Origin: DASPLX01 sp035627375
GTDB lineage: Bacteria > Pseudomonadota > Gammaproteobacteria > Burkholderiales > Burkholderiaceae_D
Reading direction: 5' to 3'
Assembly (NCBI GenBank): GCA_035627375.1
Contig: DASPLX010000017.1
Coordinates: 68,808-132,807 of the forward strand
Length of the DNA stretch: 64,000 bases
Shown here: piece after piece, positions 43,204-51,698 of the stretch
Layout: the number at the start of each line of letters is the position of its first letter
Position numbering within the stretch: the first letter of the stretch is position 1
Notes under the pieces: generated by a model
Told to the model about the DNA's origin: nothing
The model's database searches: none
Seen by the model: only the letters and a program-made list of their open reading frames with translations
Position numbers and translations under genes: made by a program

Positions 43204-44793
43204 TCAATTCCTCCGTTGCCGTTTTTCCGATCTGGACTCGACCGTCGACAGCACTTCCCCTTGCGGATCGACGGTTTGCAAAATCACGTCGAAGCCCCAG
43301 AGCCGCGTCACGTGTTTCAAGACTTCTTCGGTCTGCTGGTTGAGCGGCCGCCGCTGGAACTGCGTATGGCGCAGCGTCAGCGCGCGGTTGCCGTGGCTGT
43401 CGACCGACCACACCTGGATGTTCGGCTCGCGATTGCCCAGGTTGTATTGCTCGGCCAGCTTTTGCCGTATGTATTGATAGCCGTTGTCGTCATGGATCGC
43501 GGACACCTTCAACTTTTCTTCCTGATCGTCGTCGAGCACCGAGAAGAAATGAAAATCCCGGATCAGTTTCGGCGACAGGTATTGCGCGATGAAACTCTCG
43601 TCCTTGAAATTGCGCATCGCGAAGTCGAGCGTTTCCAGCCAGTTCTTACCCGCGATCTCGGGGAACCACGCGCGATCCTCGTCGGTCGGCTCTTCGCAGA
43701 TGCGGCGGATGTCGCGCATCATGGCGAAGCCGAGCGCATAGGGATTGATGCCGCTGTAATACTTGCTCGTGATCGGCGGCTGGTAGACGACGTTGGTATG
43801 GCTTTGCAGGAACTCCATCATGAAGCCGTTGCCGACGATGCCTTCGTCGAACAGCTTGTTGAGTATCGTGTAATGCCAGAACGTCGCCCAGCCCTCGTTC
43901 ATGACCTGGGTCTGGCGCTGCGGATAGAAGTATTGCGAAATCTTGCGCACGATGCGCACGATCTCGCGCTGCCACGGCTCCAGGAGCGGAGCGTACTTCT
44001 CGATGAAGTACAGCAGGTTTTCCTGGGGTTCGGGCGGAAAGCGCGCCTCGGCCTGGTCTTCCTCTTCCTTCTCGCGGCGCGGCAAGGTGCGCCACAGCTC
44101 GTTCACCTGCGACTGCAGATATTCCTCGCGTTCCTTCTGCCGTTCGCGCTCCTTGGCCAGGGACAGTTTCGCCGGACGCTTGTAGCGGTCCACGCCGTAG
44201 TTCTGCAGCGCATGGCAGGAATCGAGAAGCAGCTCGACCGCCTCGATGCCGTAGCGGCGCTCGCAATCGGCGATGTATTTCTTCGCGAACACCATGTAAT
44301 CGATGATCGCGTCGGCATCGGTCCAAGTGCGGAACAGGTAATTGCCCTTGAAGAAGGAATTGTGGCCGTAGGAAGCATGGGCGATCACGAGCGCCTGCAT
44401 CGTCAGGCTGTTTTCCTCCATCAGATAGGCGATGCAGGGATTCGAATTGATGACGATCTCATAGGCCAGCCCCATGTGGCCGCGCCGGTAACTCTTTTCC
44501 GTCGCCAGGAAATGCTTGCCGAACGACCAGTGATGATAGGACACCGGCATGCCGACCGAGGCATAGGCATCCATCATCTGTTCGGCGGTGATGATCTCGA
44601 GCTGGTTCGGATAGGTGTCGAGGCCGAAATCGCCGGCGACGCGCTTGATTTCCTCGTGCGCCTGCTCGATCAGTTCGAACGTCCACTCCGACTGCTCGGG
44701 CAGGCGTTGCGGTTTGCCCTTCTTGCGCGTGCTCTTCCTGGCGACTTTGGTGACGGCTGTAGGCACGGCGGTAGGCGTGGCGGTCTTGGTCAT
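43204..44793 (-). CDS. spoVR: SpoVR family protein
   Basis: A 529-aa protein. Core segments HHWSFGKHFLATEKSYRRGHMGLAYEIVINSNPCIAYLMEENSL, GHNSFFKGNYLF and MNEGWATFWHYTILNKL are characteristic. The N-terminus has a basic, Lys-rich extension. Third gene of prkA-DUF444-spoVR, a set linked to stationary phase and stress; its biochemical role is not settled. Its ATG overlaps the DUF444 stop (ATGA). Confidence 0.95.
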   Translation of the reverse strand: MTKTATPTAVPTAVTKVARKSTRKKGKPQRLPEQSEWTFELIEQAHEEIKRVAGDFGLDTYPNQLEIITAEQMMDAYASVGMPVSYHHWSFGKHFLATEKSYRRGHMGLAYEIVINSNPCIAYLMEENSLTMQALVIAHASYGHNSFFKGNYLFRTWTDADAIIDYMVFAKKYIADCERRYGIEAVELLLDSCHALQNYGVDRYKRPAKLSLAKERERQKEREEYLQSQVNELWRTLPRREKEEEDQAEARFPPEPQENLLYFIEKYAPLLEPWQREIVRIVRKISQYFYPQRQTQVMNEGWATFWHYTILNKLFDEGIVGNGFMMEFLQSHTNVVYQPPITSKYYSGINPYALGFAMMRDIRRICEEPTDEDRAWFPEIAGKNWLETLDFAMRNFKDESFIAQYLSPKLIRDFHFFSVLDDDQEEKLKVSAIHDDNGYQYIRQKLAEQYNLGNREPNIQVWSVDSHGNRALTLRHTQFQRRPLNQQTEEVLKHVTRLWGFDVILQTVDPQGEVLSTVESRSEKRQRRN

Positions 44794-46061
44794 ACTTTCG
44801 GCTGTTTCTTGAACAGTTCACGGAATACCGGATAGATGTCGGCCGGCGATTCGATTTTCTGCATCGCGAAGTGCGGATGGACGTCCGGGATCTGGGTGTA
44901 CTCTTCCCACAGGTTCTGCGGCTCGCCATCGGTGATCTCGATATAGGCGTAGTACTGCACCAGCGGCATGATGGTATTGGTGATGATCTGCCGGCACAGC
45001 ACCGAATCGTTGTCCCAGTTGTCGCCGTCGGAAGCCTGGGCGACATACAGGTTCCAGTCGGCCGGCGAATAGCGTTCCTGCATGATCTTGGCGAGCAGGT
45101 TCAGCGCCGACGAGACGACGGTGCCGCCCGACTCGCGCGAGTTGAAGAATTCATCCTCGGTCACTTCCGACGCCTGCGTATGGTGGCGGATGAAGACCAC
45201 TTCGATTCGCTCGTAGGCGCGCGTCAGGAACAGGTAAAGCAGGATGAAGAAGCGCTTGGCCATGTCCTTCTTCGCCTGGTCCATCGAACCGGAGACGTCG
45301 AGGATGCAGAACATCACGCACTGGCTCGACGGCTTCGGCACCTTGATGCGGTTGCTGTAGCGCAGATCGATCGGGTCGATGAAGGGAATGCCGTAGAGCT
45401 TGGCGCGCAGATGATGGATTTCCTTGCGCAGCGCCTGGATGCGGACATCGTCCTCATGGCAGACCGGCAGCAGCTGCTGCAGCTCGGCCTCGGCTTCCTT
45501 CAGGCGCTTGCGCGTCTTCGAGCCGACCGCGATGCGGCGGCCGAGCGCGCCGCGCAGCGAGCGCAGCACGTGGATATTGGTCGGCGTGCCCGACAGCGTG
45601 AAGCCTGCGCGCTGCTGGCGGTATTCGTTCGAGGCGGTCAGCTGGGTCTTGACCATGTTCGGCAACTCGAGGTCTTCGAAGAAATAATTCATGAATTCCT
45701 CGCGCGACAGCTCGAAAATGAAATCGTCTTCGGTGATCTGGTCGCTGTTGCCCGCCTTGCCCTTGCCGGAACCGCCGCCGCCGCCTTTCGGCCGGTTGAT
45801 GCGGTCGCCCTTCTGGTATTCCTCGTTGCCGGGATGGATGGATTCCCAGATCCCGCCGCGCGCATGGCCGAAGGTCGGCTCGCCGATGTCCTTGACGGGA
45901 ATCGAGACTTTTTCGCCGCTTTCGATGTCGGTGATCGAGCGGCCCTTCACCGCGCGCGCAACGGCTTCCTTGATCTGCGCCTTGTAACGCCGAAGGAAGC
46001 GCTCACGATTGATCGCGGACTTGTTCTTGCCTTGCAGACGTCGGTCGATGAGGTAAGCCAA
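44790..46061 (-). CDS. yeaH: DUF444 (YeaH/YhbH) family protein
   Basis: A 423-aa protein. N-terminal basic region (MAYLIDRRLQGKNKSAINRERF), a Gly/Lys-rich linker (RPKGGGGGSGKGKAGN), then a von Willebrand A-like domain (MFCILDVSGSMDQAKKDMAKRFF, with the metal-site DxSxS). Start is TTG at 46061 with AGGAGG upstream. Partner of the PrkA kinase in the operon. Confidence 0.94.
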   Translation of the reverse strand: MAYLIDRRLQGKNKSAINRERFLRRYKAQIKEAVARAVKGRSITDIESGEKVSIPVKDIGEPTFGHARGGIWESIHPGNEEYQKGDRINRPKGGGGGSGKGKAGNSDQITEDDFIFELSREEFMNYFFEDLELPNMVKTQLTASNEYRQQRAGFTLSGTPTNIHVLRSLRGALGRRIAVGSKTRKRLKEAEAELQQLLPVCHEDDVRIQALRKEIHHLRAKLYGIPFIDPIDLRYSNRIKVPKPSSQCVMFCILDVSGSMDQAKKDMAKRFFILLYLFLTRAYERIEVVFIRHHTQASEVTEDEFFNSRESGGTVVSSALNLLAKIMQERYSPADWNLYVAQASDGDNWDNDSVLCRQIITNTIMPLVQYYAYIEITDGEPQNLWEEYTQIPDVHPHFAMQKIESPADIYPVFRELFKKQPKV

Positions 46062-46189
46062 AATGCCTCCTGGCTGTAATGTGGAGAACAGAGCGGGGCG
46101 CGCGGCCGTAGCCGCCTAGGCCAATTCGGCACGGCGCCTCATAAAGCCTGCGCGGCCCGGGCTTGCCGCCCCTCTCTGTCGCCAAAGGG

Positions 46190-48112
46190 TTACGACGACT
46201 TACGTACCCGCAGATACCATTCGCACAACAGGCGCACCTGCTTGGCGGTGTAGCCCTTGGCCACCATGCGCGAGACGAATTCCTGGTGCTTGTTCGCATC
46301 CTCGGCGCTCGCCTTGGCATTGAAGGAGATGACCGGCAGCAGGTCTTCCGTGTTGGAGAACATCTTCTTCTCGATCACGGTGCGCAGCTTTTCGTAGCTG
46401 GTCCAGGTCGGATTCTTGCCGGCGTTCTGGGCCCGCGCGCGCAACACGAAATTGACGATCTCGTTACGGAAGTCCTTCGGGTTCGAAATGCCGGCCGGCT
46501 TCTCGATCTTCTCGAGCTCGCTGTTCAAGGCATCGCGGTCGAAGCTCTCGCCGGTATCCGGATCGCGGAACTCCTGGTCCTGGATCCAGAAATCAGCGAA
46601 CGTCACGTAACGATCGAAGATGTTCTGGCCGTATTCCGAATAGCTTTCGAGATAGGCGGTCTGGATCTCCTTGCCGATGAATTCCACGTAACGCTGGGCC
46701 AGGTATTCCTTGATGTACGAGAGATATTTCTGCTCGACCTCGGGCGCGAACTGCTCGCGCTCGATCTGCTGCTCGAGCACGTACAGCAGGTGCACCGGGT
46801 TGGCCGCGACTTCGGTCGTATCGAAGTTGAACACTTTCGACAGGATCTTGAACGCGAAACGCGTCGACAGTCCGGTCATGCCCTCGTCCACGCCCGCGTA
46901 GTCCGCGTATTCCTGGCGCGACTTGGCCTTGGGGTCGGTGTCCTTGAGATTCTCGCCATCGTAGACCAGCATCTTGCTGAAGATGCTCGAGTTTTCCGGC
47001 TCCTTCAGGCGCGACAGCACCGAGAACTGCGCCATCATCTTCAGCGTTCCCGGGGCGCAGGGCGCGTTGCCGAGCGAGGAATTGCGGACCAGCTTGTCGT
47101 AGATCTTGATCTCGTCGGTCACGCGCAGGCAATACGGAACCTTCACGATATAGATACGATCGAGGAACGCCTCGTTGTTCTTGTTGTTCTTGAAGGCTTT
47201 CCATTCCGATTCGTTCGAGTGCGCCAGGATCACGCCGTCGAACGGAATCGCGCCGAAGCCTTCCGTGCCCTTGTAGTTGCCTTCCTGGGTGGCGGTCAGC
47301 AGCGGATGCAGGACCTTGATCGGCGCCTTGAACATCTCGACGAATTCGAGCAAGCCCTGGTTGGCCAGGCACAGGCCTCCGGAGTAGCTGTAGGCATCCG
47401 GATCGTCCTGCGAATAATCCTCCAGCTTGCGGATATCGACCTTGCCGACCAGCGACGAGATGTCCTGGTTGTTCTCGTCGCCCGGCTCGGTCTTCGAGAT
47501 CGCGATCTGTTTCAAGACCGAGGGGTAGCGCTTGATGACGCGGAACTGGTTGATGTCGCCGTTGAACTCGTGCAGACGCTTGACCGCCCACGGGCTCGGG
47601 ATCGGGCGCAGGTAACGGCGAGGAATGCCGTAATCCTCTTCCAGGATCGTGCCGTCTTCCTCTTCGTTGAAAAGGCCGAGCGGCGACTCGTTGACGGGCG
47701 AACCCTTCAGGCAATAGAAGGGGACGTGCTCCATCAGGTATTTGAGCTTTTCGGCGATCGACGACTTGCCGCCGCCGACCGGGCCGAGCAAGTAGAGCAC
47801 TTGCTTGCGTTCTTCCAGACCCTGCGCGGCGTGGCGGAAATAGGCGACCACTTGCTCGATCACCTCCTCCATGCCGTAGAACTCGCGGAAGGCGGGATAG
47901 ATCTTGATGATTTTGTTGGCGAAGATGCGCGACAGGCGGGGATCGTGACGCGTGTCGACCAGCTCCGGCTCGCCGATCGCGGCGAGCATGCGTTCGGCGG
48001 CGGTGGCATAGGCAAGACGGTCGCGTTTGCAGACCTCGAGGTACTCCTGCAACGAATATTCTTCTTCCCGGGTCCGTTCGTACCGTGCTGCGTAGTTGTC
48101 GAAGATATTCAT
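46190..48112 (-). CDS. prkA: PrkA (YeaG) serine protein kinase
   Basis: A 640-aa AAA+-like kinase. Walker A GPVGGGKS is at 110-117. The N-terminal domain (MNIFDNYAARYERTREEEYSLQEYLEVCKRD) and the C-terminal PrkA-type region (EFIGKEIQTAYLESYSEYGQNIFDRYVTFADFWIQD) are family-specific. First gene of the operon, 128 bp before DUF444. In E. coli, yeaG-yeaH respond to nitrogen starvation and stress. AAAGGA before ATG. Confidence 0.96.
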   Translation of the reverse strand: MNIFDNYAARYERTREEEYSLQEYLEVCKRDRLAYATAAERMLAAIGEPELVDTRHDPRLSRIFANKIIKIYPAFREFYGMEEVIEQVVAYFRHAAQGLEERKQVLYLLGPVGGGKSSIAEKLKYLMEHVPFYCLKGSPVNESPLGLFNEEEDGTILEEDYGIPRRYLRPIPSPWAVKRLHEFNGDINQFRVIKRYPSVLKQIAISKTEPGDENNQDISSLVGKVDIRKLEDYSQDDPDAYSYSGGLCLANQGLLEFVEMFKAPIKVLHPLLTATQEGNYKGTEGFGAIPFDGVILAHSNESEWKAFKNNKNNEAFLDRIYIVKVPYCLRVTDEIKIYDKLVRNSSLGNAPCAPGTLKMMAQFSVLSRLKEPENSSIFSKMLVYDGENLKDTDPKAKSRQEYADYAGVDEGMTGLSTRFAFKILSKVFNFDTTEVAANPVHLLYVLEQQIEREQFAPEVEQKYLSYIKEYLAQRYVEFIGKEIQTAYLESYSEYGQNIFDRYVTFADFWIQDQEFRDPDTGESFDRDALNSELEKIEKPAGISNPKDFRNEIVNFVLRARAQNAGKNPTWTSYEKLRTVIEKKMFSNTEDLLPVISFNAKASAEDANKHQEFVSRMVAKGYTAKQVRLLCEWYLRVRKSS

Positions 48113-48699
48113 GGTGTGTCCTTTGAATAAAACGTTCCGTCGATGGGCGTCAGATCTTCGTGGTGCTTTCCGTTCCGCAATTTAATAATAGTCTCTCTTT
48201 GGAAGAGCGCGAAAGAAAAATTTCACGGAAGAATCGTTTAGGTACAGACACAAAACAACAGAGAAAGTTGCCGCCGCAAAAGACTTTGTTCGGCTTTATT
48301 TTCCGCGGGAGAGATGAAGCATCGAACCAGTTGAAAGAATTGCGATGGCAAACTAAAAACGTTTGCCGCCAGTGGGCGGCGGCGGTCTGCCAACCGGCGC
48401 GATCGCAAGCCTATCGCCTTGGATATGCGATAGGAAGTCGCCTAATGAAACGCGGGCGCCGAGTCCCGGACGAGGACGATGCCGGTTGCGGGAAACGGTT
48501 ACAATACCGGCACTTCGCGCATCATGGTCATCGTTCGAATTGAACGCATCAATACCCGCTGTTCGCGCGATTGCCCGTCGATCATGCATCGACCGCGGAT
48601 GCGAACACCGCCGGCTCCATGCCGGATATTCCTGCATCCGCATCCGGATCGAACCTCGATGCGTCGTTTGCTGCGGCGCTTATAAGAATCGTATTGACT
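48113..48699. other. 587-bp intergenic region between prkA and the SET-domain gene
   Basis: Divergent promoters must lie here. The prkA-proximal part (48160-48330) is AT-rich. On the minus strand, TATTAT (48185-48190) with TTCGCG (48208-48213), 17 bp apart, is a weak sigma-70-like promoter for prkA. Open frames at 48160-48543 and 48353-48643 lack domains. No riboswitch or RNA recognised. Confidence 0.4.
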
Positions 48700-49185
48700 A
48701 TGCCTGGCCAGAAATCTGCTTCCGCCGACAAACCGTTCTACGTCGTCCGCAATTCCCGCATCCACGGCCGGGGCGTGTTCGCCGCGCGCAACATCCCCGC
48801 CGACACTCTCATCATCGAATACGCCGGCCGCCGCATTACCGACGATGAAGCGTCCGAACGCGGCTCGTCCGATCCGAACAACCCGTATCACACCTTCTTT
48901 TTCAGCCTGGAGGATGGCCGGCTGATCGACGGCGGCGACCGCGGCAACGACGCACGCTGGATCAATCATGCGTGCGAGCCGAATTGCGAGGCGCGCGAAG
49001 AAGGCGGCCGCGTGTTCATTCATGCGCTGCGCGACATCAAGCGCGGCGAGGAATTGAATTACGACTACGGCTTGATCATCGAGGAACGGCACACGGCCAA
49101 GCTCAAGCAAGCCTATGCCTGCCATTGCGGAGCAAAAACCTGCCGCGGCACGATGCTCGCCCCGAAACGCAAGAAACGCTCGTAA
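48700..49185 (+). CDS. SET-domain protein-lysine N-methyltransferase-like protein
   Basis: A 161-aa protein with a nearly complete SET fold: NSRIHGRGVFAARNI, WINHACEPNCEAREEGG (the NH..C motif that binds SAM), RGEELNYDYG, and the post-SET CHCGAKTCRGTM with three Cys that may bind zinc. SET genes are rare in bacteria and often came from eukaryotes or symbionts, though family copies in Burkholderiales are known. Start at 48700 (MPGQKSASADK); a longer frame has no good site. Substrate unknown. Confidence 0.87.
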   Translation: MPGQKSASADKPFYVVRNSRIHGRGVFAARNIPADTLIIEYAGRRITDDEASERGSSDPNNPYHTFFFSLEDGRLIDGGDRGNDARWINHACEPNCEAREEGGRVFIHALRDIKRGEELNYDYGLIIEERHTAKLKQAYACHCGAKTCRGTMLAPKRKKRS

Positions 49186-49197
49186 ACAAGGACTTAC

Positions 49198-49225
49198 GGC
49201 GCCGCCCTCCGGTTTTGGCGGCGCC
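49198..49225. terminator. 9-bp hairpin between the SET and AsmA genes
   Basis: GGCGCCGCC (49198-49206) and GGCGGCGCC (49217-49225) pair perfectly around a 10-base loop. No U-run on the plus side. It lies between two convergent genes and could serve both. The same arms occur at 53958. Confidence 0.55.
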
Positions 49226-49237
49226 CACGAGCCCCGC

Positions 49238-51607
49238 TTACTTGCCGAACAAGCCCTTCAATTTGTCTTGAAGCTGCTCTTGCAGCTTCTTCTTGACGTC
49301 TTCCTTCTTCTCGTCGAGTTTCTGCTTGGCGATGTCGCCAGCCAGCGCGCCGAAATCGATCTTCCAGCCGATCGCCGCGAACGGCCCCGACAAGCGCACC
49401 GGCACCGTCACGCCTTTCAGGGCTTGCAATTCGGGGCCGCCCTGGCCTTGCAGCGTCGAAACCACGGTTGCCTTGACCAGGTAATCGAGCCGCTCCGCGC
49501 CAAGATTGACGTCGCCCGCGCCGCCGATGCGCAACAACGGCGACTTGATCGACAAATCCTCGTTGCGCGCCACGCCTTTCGCAATGCGGAAACTGCCGCT
49601 CAATTCGCTGAAGTCGGTTTTCTGGTCCGTGGAGCCGGTGCCGGTTTGCGCCGCCGGCTGGGCGCCGGGGCTATTGCCGCGCAAGGCGCCGATCCTGGCC
49701 TTGGCGTCGCGAATCACTTGCGCCACGTTGACGCCGCGCACCGCGCCGTCGCGCAACTCGATCCGGGCCGTGCCGCCCAATGCGCGCTTCATTTGCGACA
49801 CCGTCGCTCCTTGGGCAGCGATGTCGATCTGGACATTACCCTTGCCGTCGATCGGGTCTTTTCCGATCGCGTCTTTCAGCAAGGCGCCGATGTTGATGCC
49901 GGCCAGGTTCTGCCTGGCCGTGAATTGCGGCGGCTCGGTCGCCGTTGCCGATAGCGAGCCGGTCACGGTGCCGCCGTAGAGATTCGCGTTCAGGGAATGG
50001 ATTTCGGCCTTGCCATTCGCCGCGCGCATGCCGACGCGCAGATTCGACACTTTCATGTTCTGCACCTTGGCGGCATCGACGCGCAGCGTGCCGTTCGCAT
50101 TCAAGGTTTTCAAGGCGCTCAGATCGATCGGCTTTTCCGGCGCACCGGGCGCCGATGCCGCCGGCGCGGAGGCAGGTCCAACCGCAGGCTTGTTGACCCG
50201 ATAACGGTCGAGATCGATGCGATCGAAGCCGATGTCGAAGTTGAACGCCAGCGGCGAGAATCGGTTGACGCCGAACCTGGCGTCATATCTGCTCTCGTCG
50301 AGATCGCCTTTCAAGGCGGCCGTTGCCGTACGCTTGCCAAGATCGATGTCGGCGCGGCCGTTGGTTTTCCATTTCAAGGTGCCGCCGCCGGGATTCGGCA
50401 AGGTGAACGAACCCGCGATCGTCGGCAAGGCGATCGTTTGCGCTTGCAGATCGGCGACGAGCGGCGTCGTCAGCGAGCCGTTGATCGCATTGCCGCCCTG
50501 CTTGCCGTCGAGCGCGAGCGTCAGCTGCGGCGAGGAGAACGCCATCTTGTCGAGATTGCCCGCCAGGGCGCCCGACAGCTTGAGGGCGGCGTCCAGTCCA
50601 GCGTCCTTGATCGCCGCATCGAGCGTCAAGGCCGGCAGCTTGAACGCCTGCGGCGAGCCCTCGAACGAGGGCGTAGCGAATTTCGCGCTGACGGTGCGGC
50701 TGCCCTCGGTGAGCTTGGCATCGCCGGCCAGCTTGCCGCCCGACACGGCCCGGTCCGTGATCGCCAGCTTGGGCGCCTCGAACTTGAATTCGATCGCTTG
50801 CTTGCCTTGCTTGCCGTCGAATCCGAAGACGATGCCGTCGAGCGTGAATTGCTTGGCATCCGGCCTGAGGTCGGCCGCACCCTTCAATGTCAGTTGCACG
50901 TCGCTGAAATCGAGAACCTTGCCCATGACGGCGGCATCGATGTCTCGCAAGACGACATGCCGGTTCGCGAGATCGAGCGTGAAACCGCTTTTTGCCGACA
51001 CCTTGGCGTCCATGGCCGGTTGGCTACTCTTGACCGCGGCCGCGATATCGAACTTGCTGGCGGCACGGTCGGCGATCTTGCCGGTTTCCAGGCGCAGTTC
51101 GGCGATCGTCAGCTTGCGGCCGGCCATCCGGTCGTCGAAGGTGAGCAAGCCCTTGGTCACTTGCACGCCGTCGATGTCGAACTTGATCTGCTCTCCCGAT
51201 TCCTCCTTCGACATCAGATCGTCGAAGTTGGTGCTGCCATCCTTGTTGCGTCTGAGATTGGCGTGCAAGCCGTCGACCACGACGCGGTCGACGACCAATT
51301 GGCTGGAGAACAGCAAGGGGAACAAGGCGACCGATACCTTGGCGTGTTCGATCGACGCAAAGGTTTCCGGCGCACCGTGCTCGGAGATGCTGAGCTTGCC
51401 GAGATCGGCGCCGATCTTCGGAAAGAAGGTCAGCTTGATCTCGCCCGGGATCGACAGCGTGCGCTGCTTCTTTTCCTGCACCAATTTGATGATGAGGGGC
51501 TTGTAATCGTTCGGATTGAAGGTGGCCGCCACGATGGCGGCGGCGGTGAGAGTCACGCCGAGCGCGGCGGCGAGAACGATCAACGCAATCTTCAACGGTT
51601 TCGGCAT
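49238..51607 (-). CDS. AsmA-family envelope protein
   Basis: A 789-aa protein. N-terminal signal-anchor (LKIALIVLAAALGVTLTAAAIVAATFN), then a repetitive beta-rich AsmA/TamB-like domain (YKPLIIKLVQEKKQRTLSIPGEIKLTFFPKIGADLGKLSISEHG) and a C-terminal DUF3971/AsmA-2 part. A role in outer-membrane lipid transport is assumed for the family. The C-terminus is helical and basic (KKEDVKKKLQEQLQDKLKGLF). Confidence 0.9.
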   Translation of the reverse strand: MPKPLKIALIVLAAALGVTLTAAAIVAATFNPNDYKPLIIKLVQEKKQRTLSIPGEIKLTFFPKIGADLGKLSISEHGAPETFASIEHAKVSVALFPLLFSSQLVVDRVVVDGLHANLRRNKDGSTNFDDLMSKEESGEQIKFDIDGVQVTKGLLTFDDRMAGRKLTIAELRLETGKIADRAASKFDIAAAVKSSQPAMDAKVSAKSGFTLDLANRHVVLRDIDAAVMGKVLDFSDVQLTLKGAADLRPDAKQFTLDGIVFGFDGKQGKQAIEFKFEAPKLAITDRAVSGGKLAGDAKLTEGSRTVSAKFATPSFEGSPQAFKLPALTLDAAIKDAGLDAALKLSGALAGNLDKMAFSSPQLTLALDGKQGGNAINGSLTTPLVADLQAQTIALPTIAGSFTLPNPGGGTLKWKTNGRADIDLGKRTATAALKGDLDESRYDARFGVNRFSPLAFNFDIGFDRIDLDRYRVNKPAVGPASAPAASAPGAPEKPIDLSALKTLNANGTLRVDAAKVQNMKVSNLRVGMRAANGKAEIHSLNANLYGGTVTGSLSATATEPPQFTARQNLAGINIGALLKDAIGKDPIDGKGNVQIDIAAQGATVSQMKRALGGTARIELRDGAVRGVNVAQVIRDAKARIGALRGNSPGAQPAAQTGTGSTDQKTDFSELSGSFRIAKGVARNEDLSIKSPLLRIGGAGDVNLGAERLDYLVKATVVSTLQGQGGPELQALKGVTVPVRLSGPFAAIGWKIDFGALAGDIAKQKLDEKKEDVKKKLQEQLQDKLKGLFGK

Positions 51608-51698
51608 GAAAACTCCGGGATTCGATGACTATTGGGAACGATTCGATCATACCCGCTTCGCTGCGTTCTTGACGCCGCTCGCGAATGCGGCGCGGCGC

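Noticed and set aside
48160..48543. 127-codon frame upstream of the SET gene
   Set aside because: Lies in the AT-rich divergent promoter region; composition unlike a protein and no start signal.
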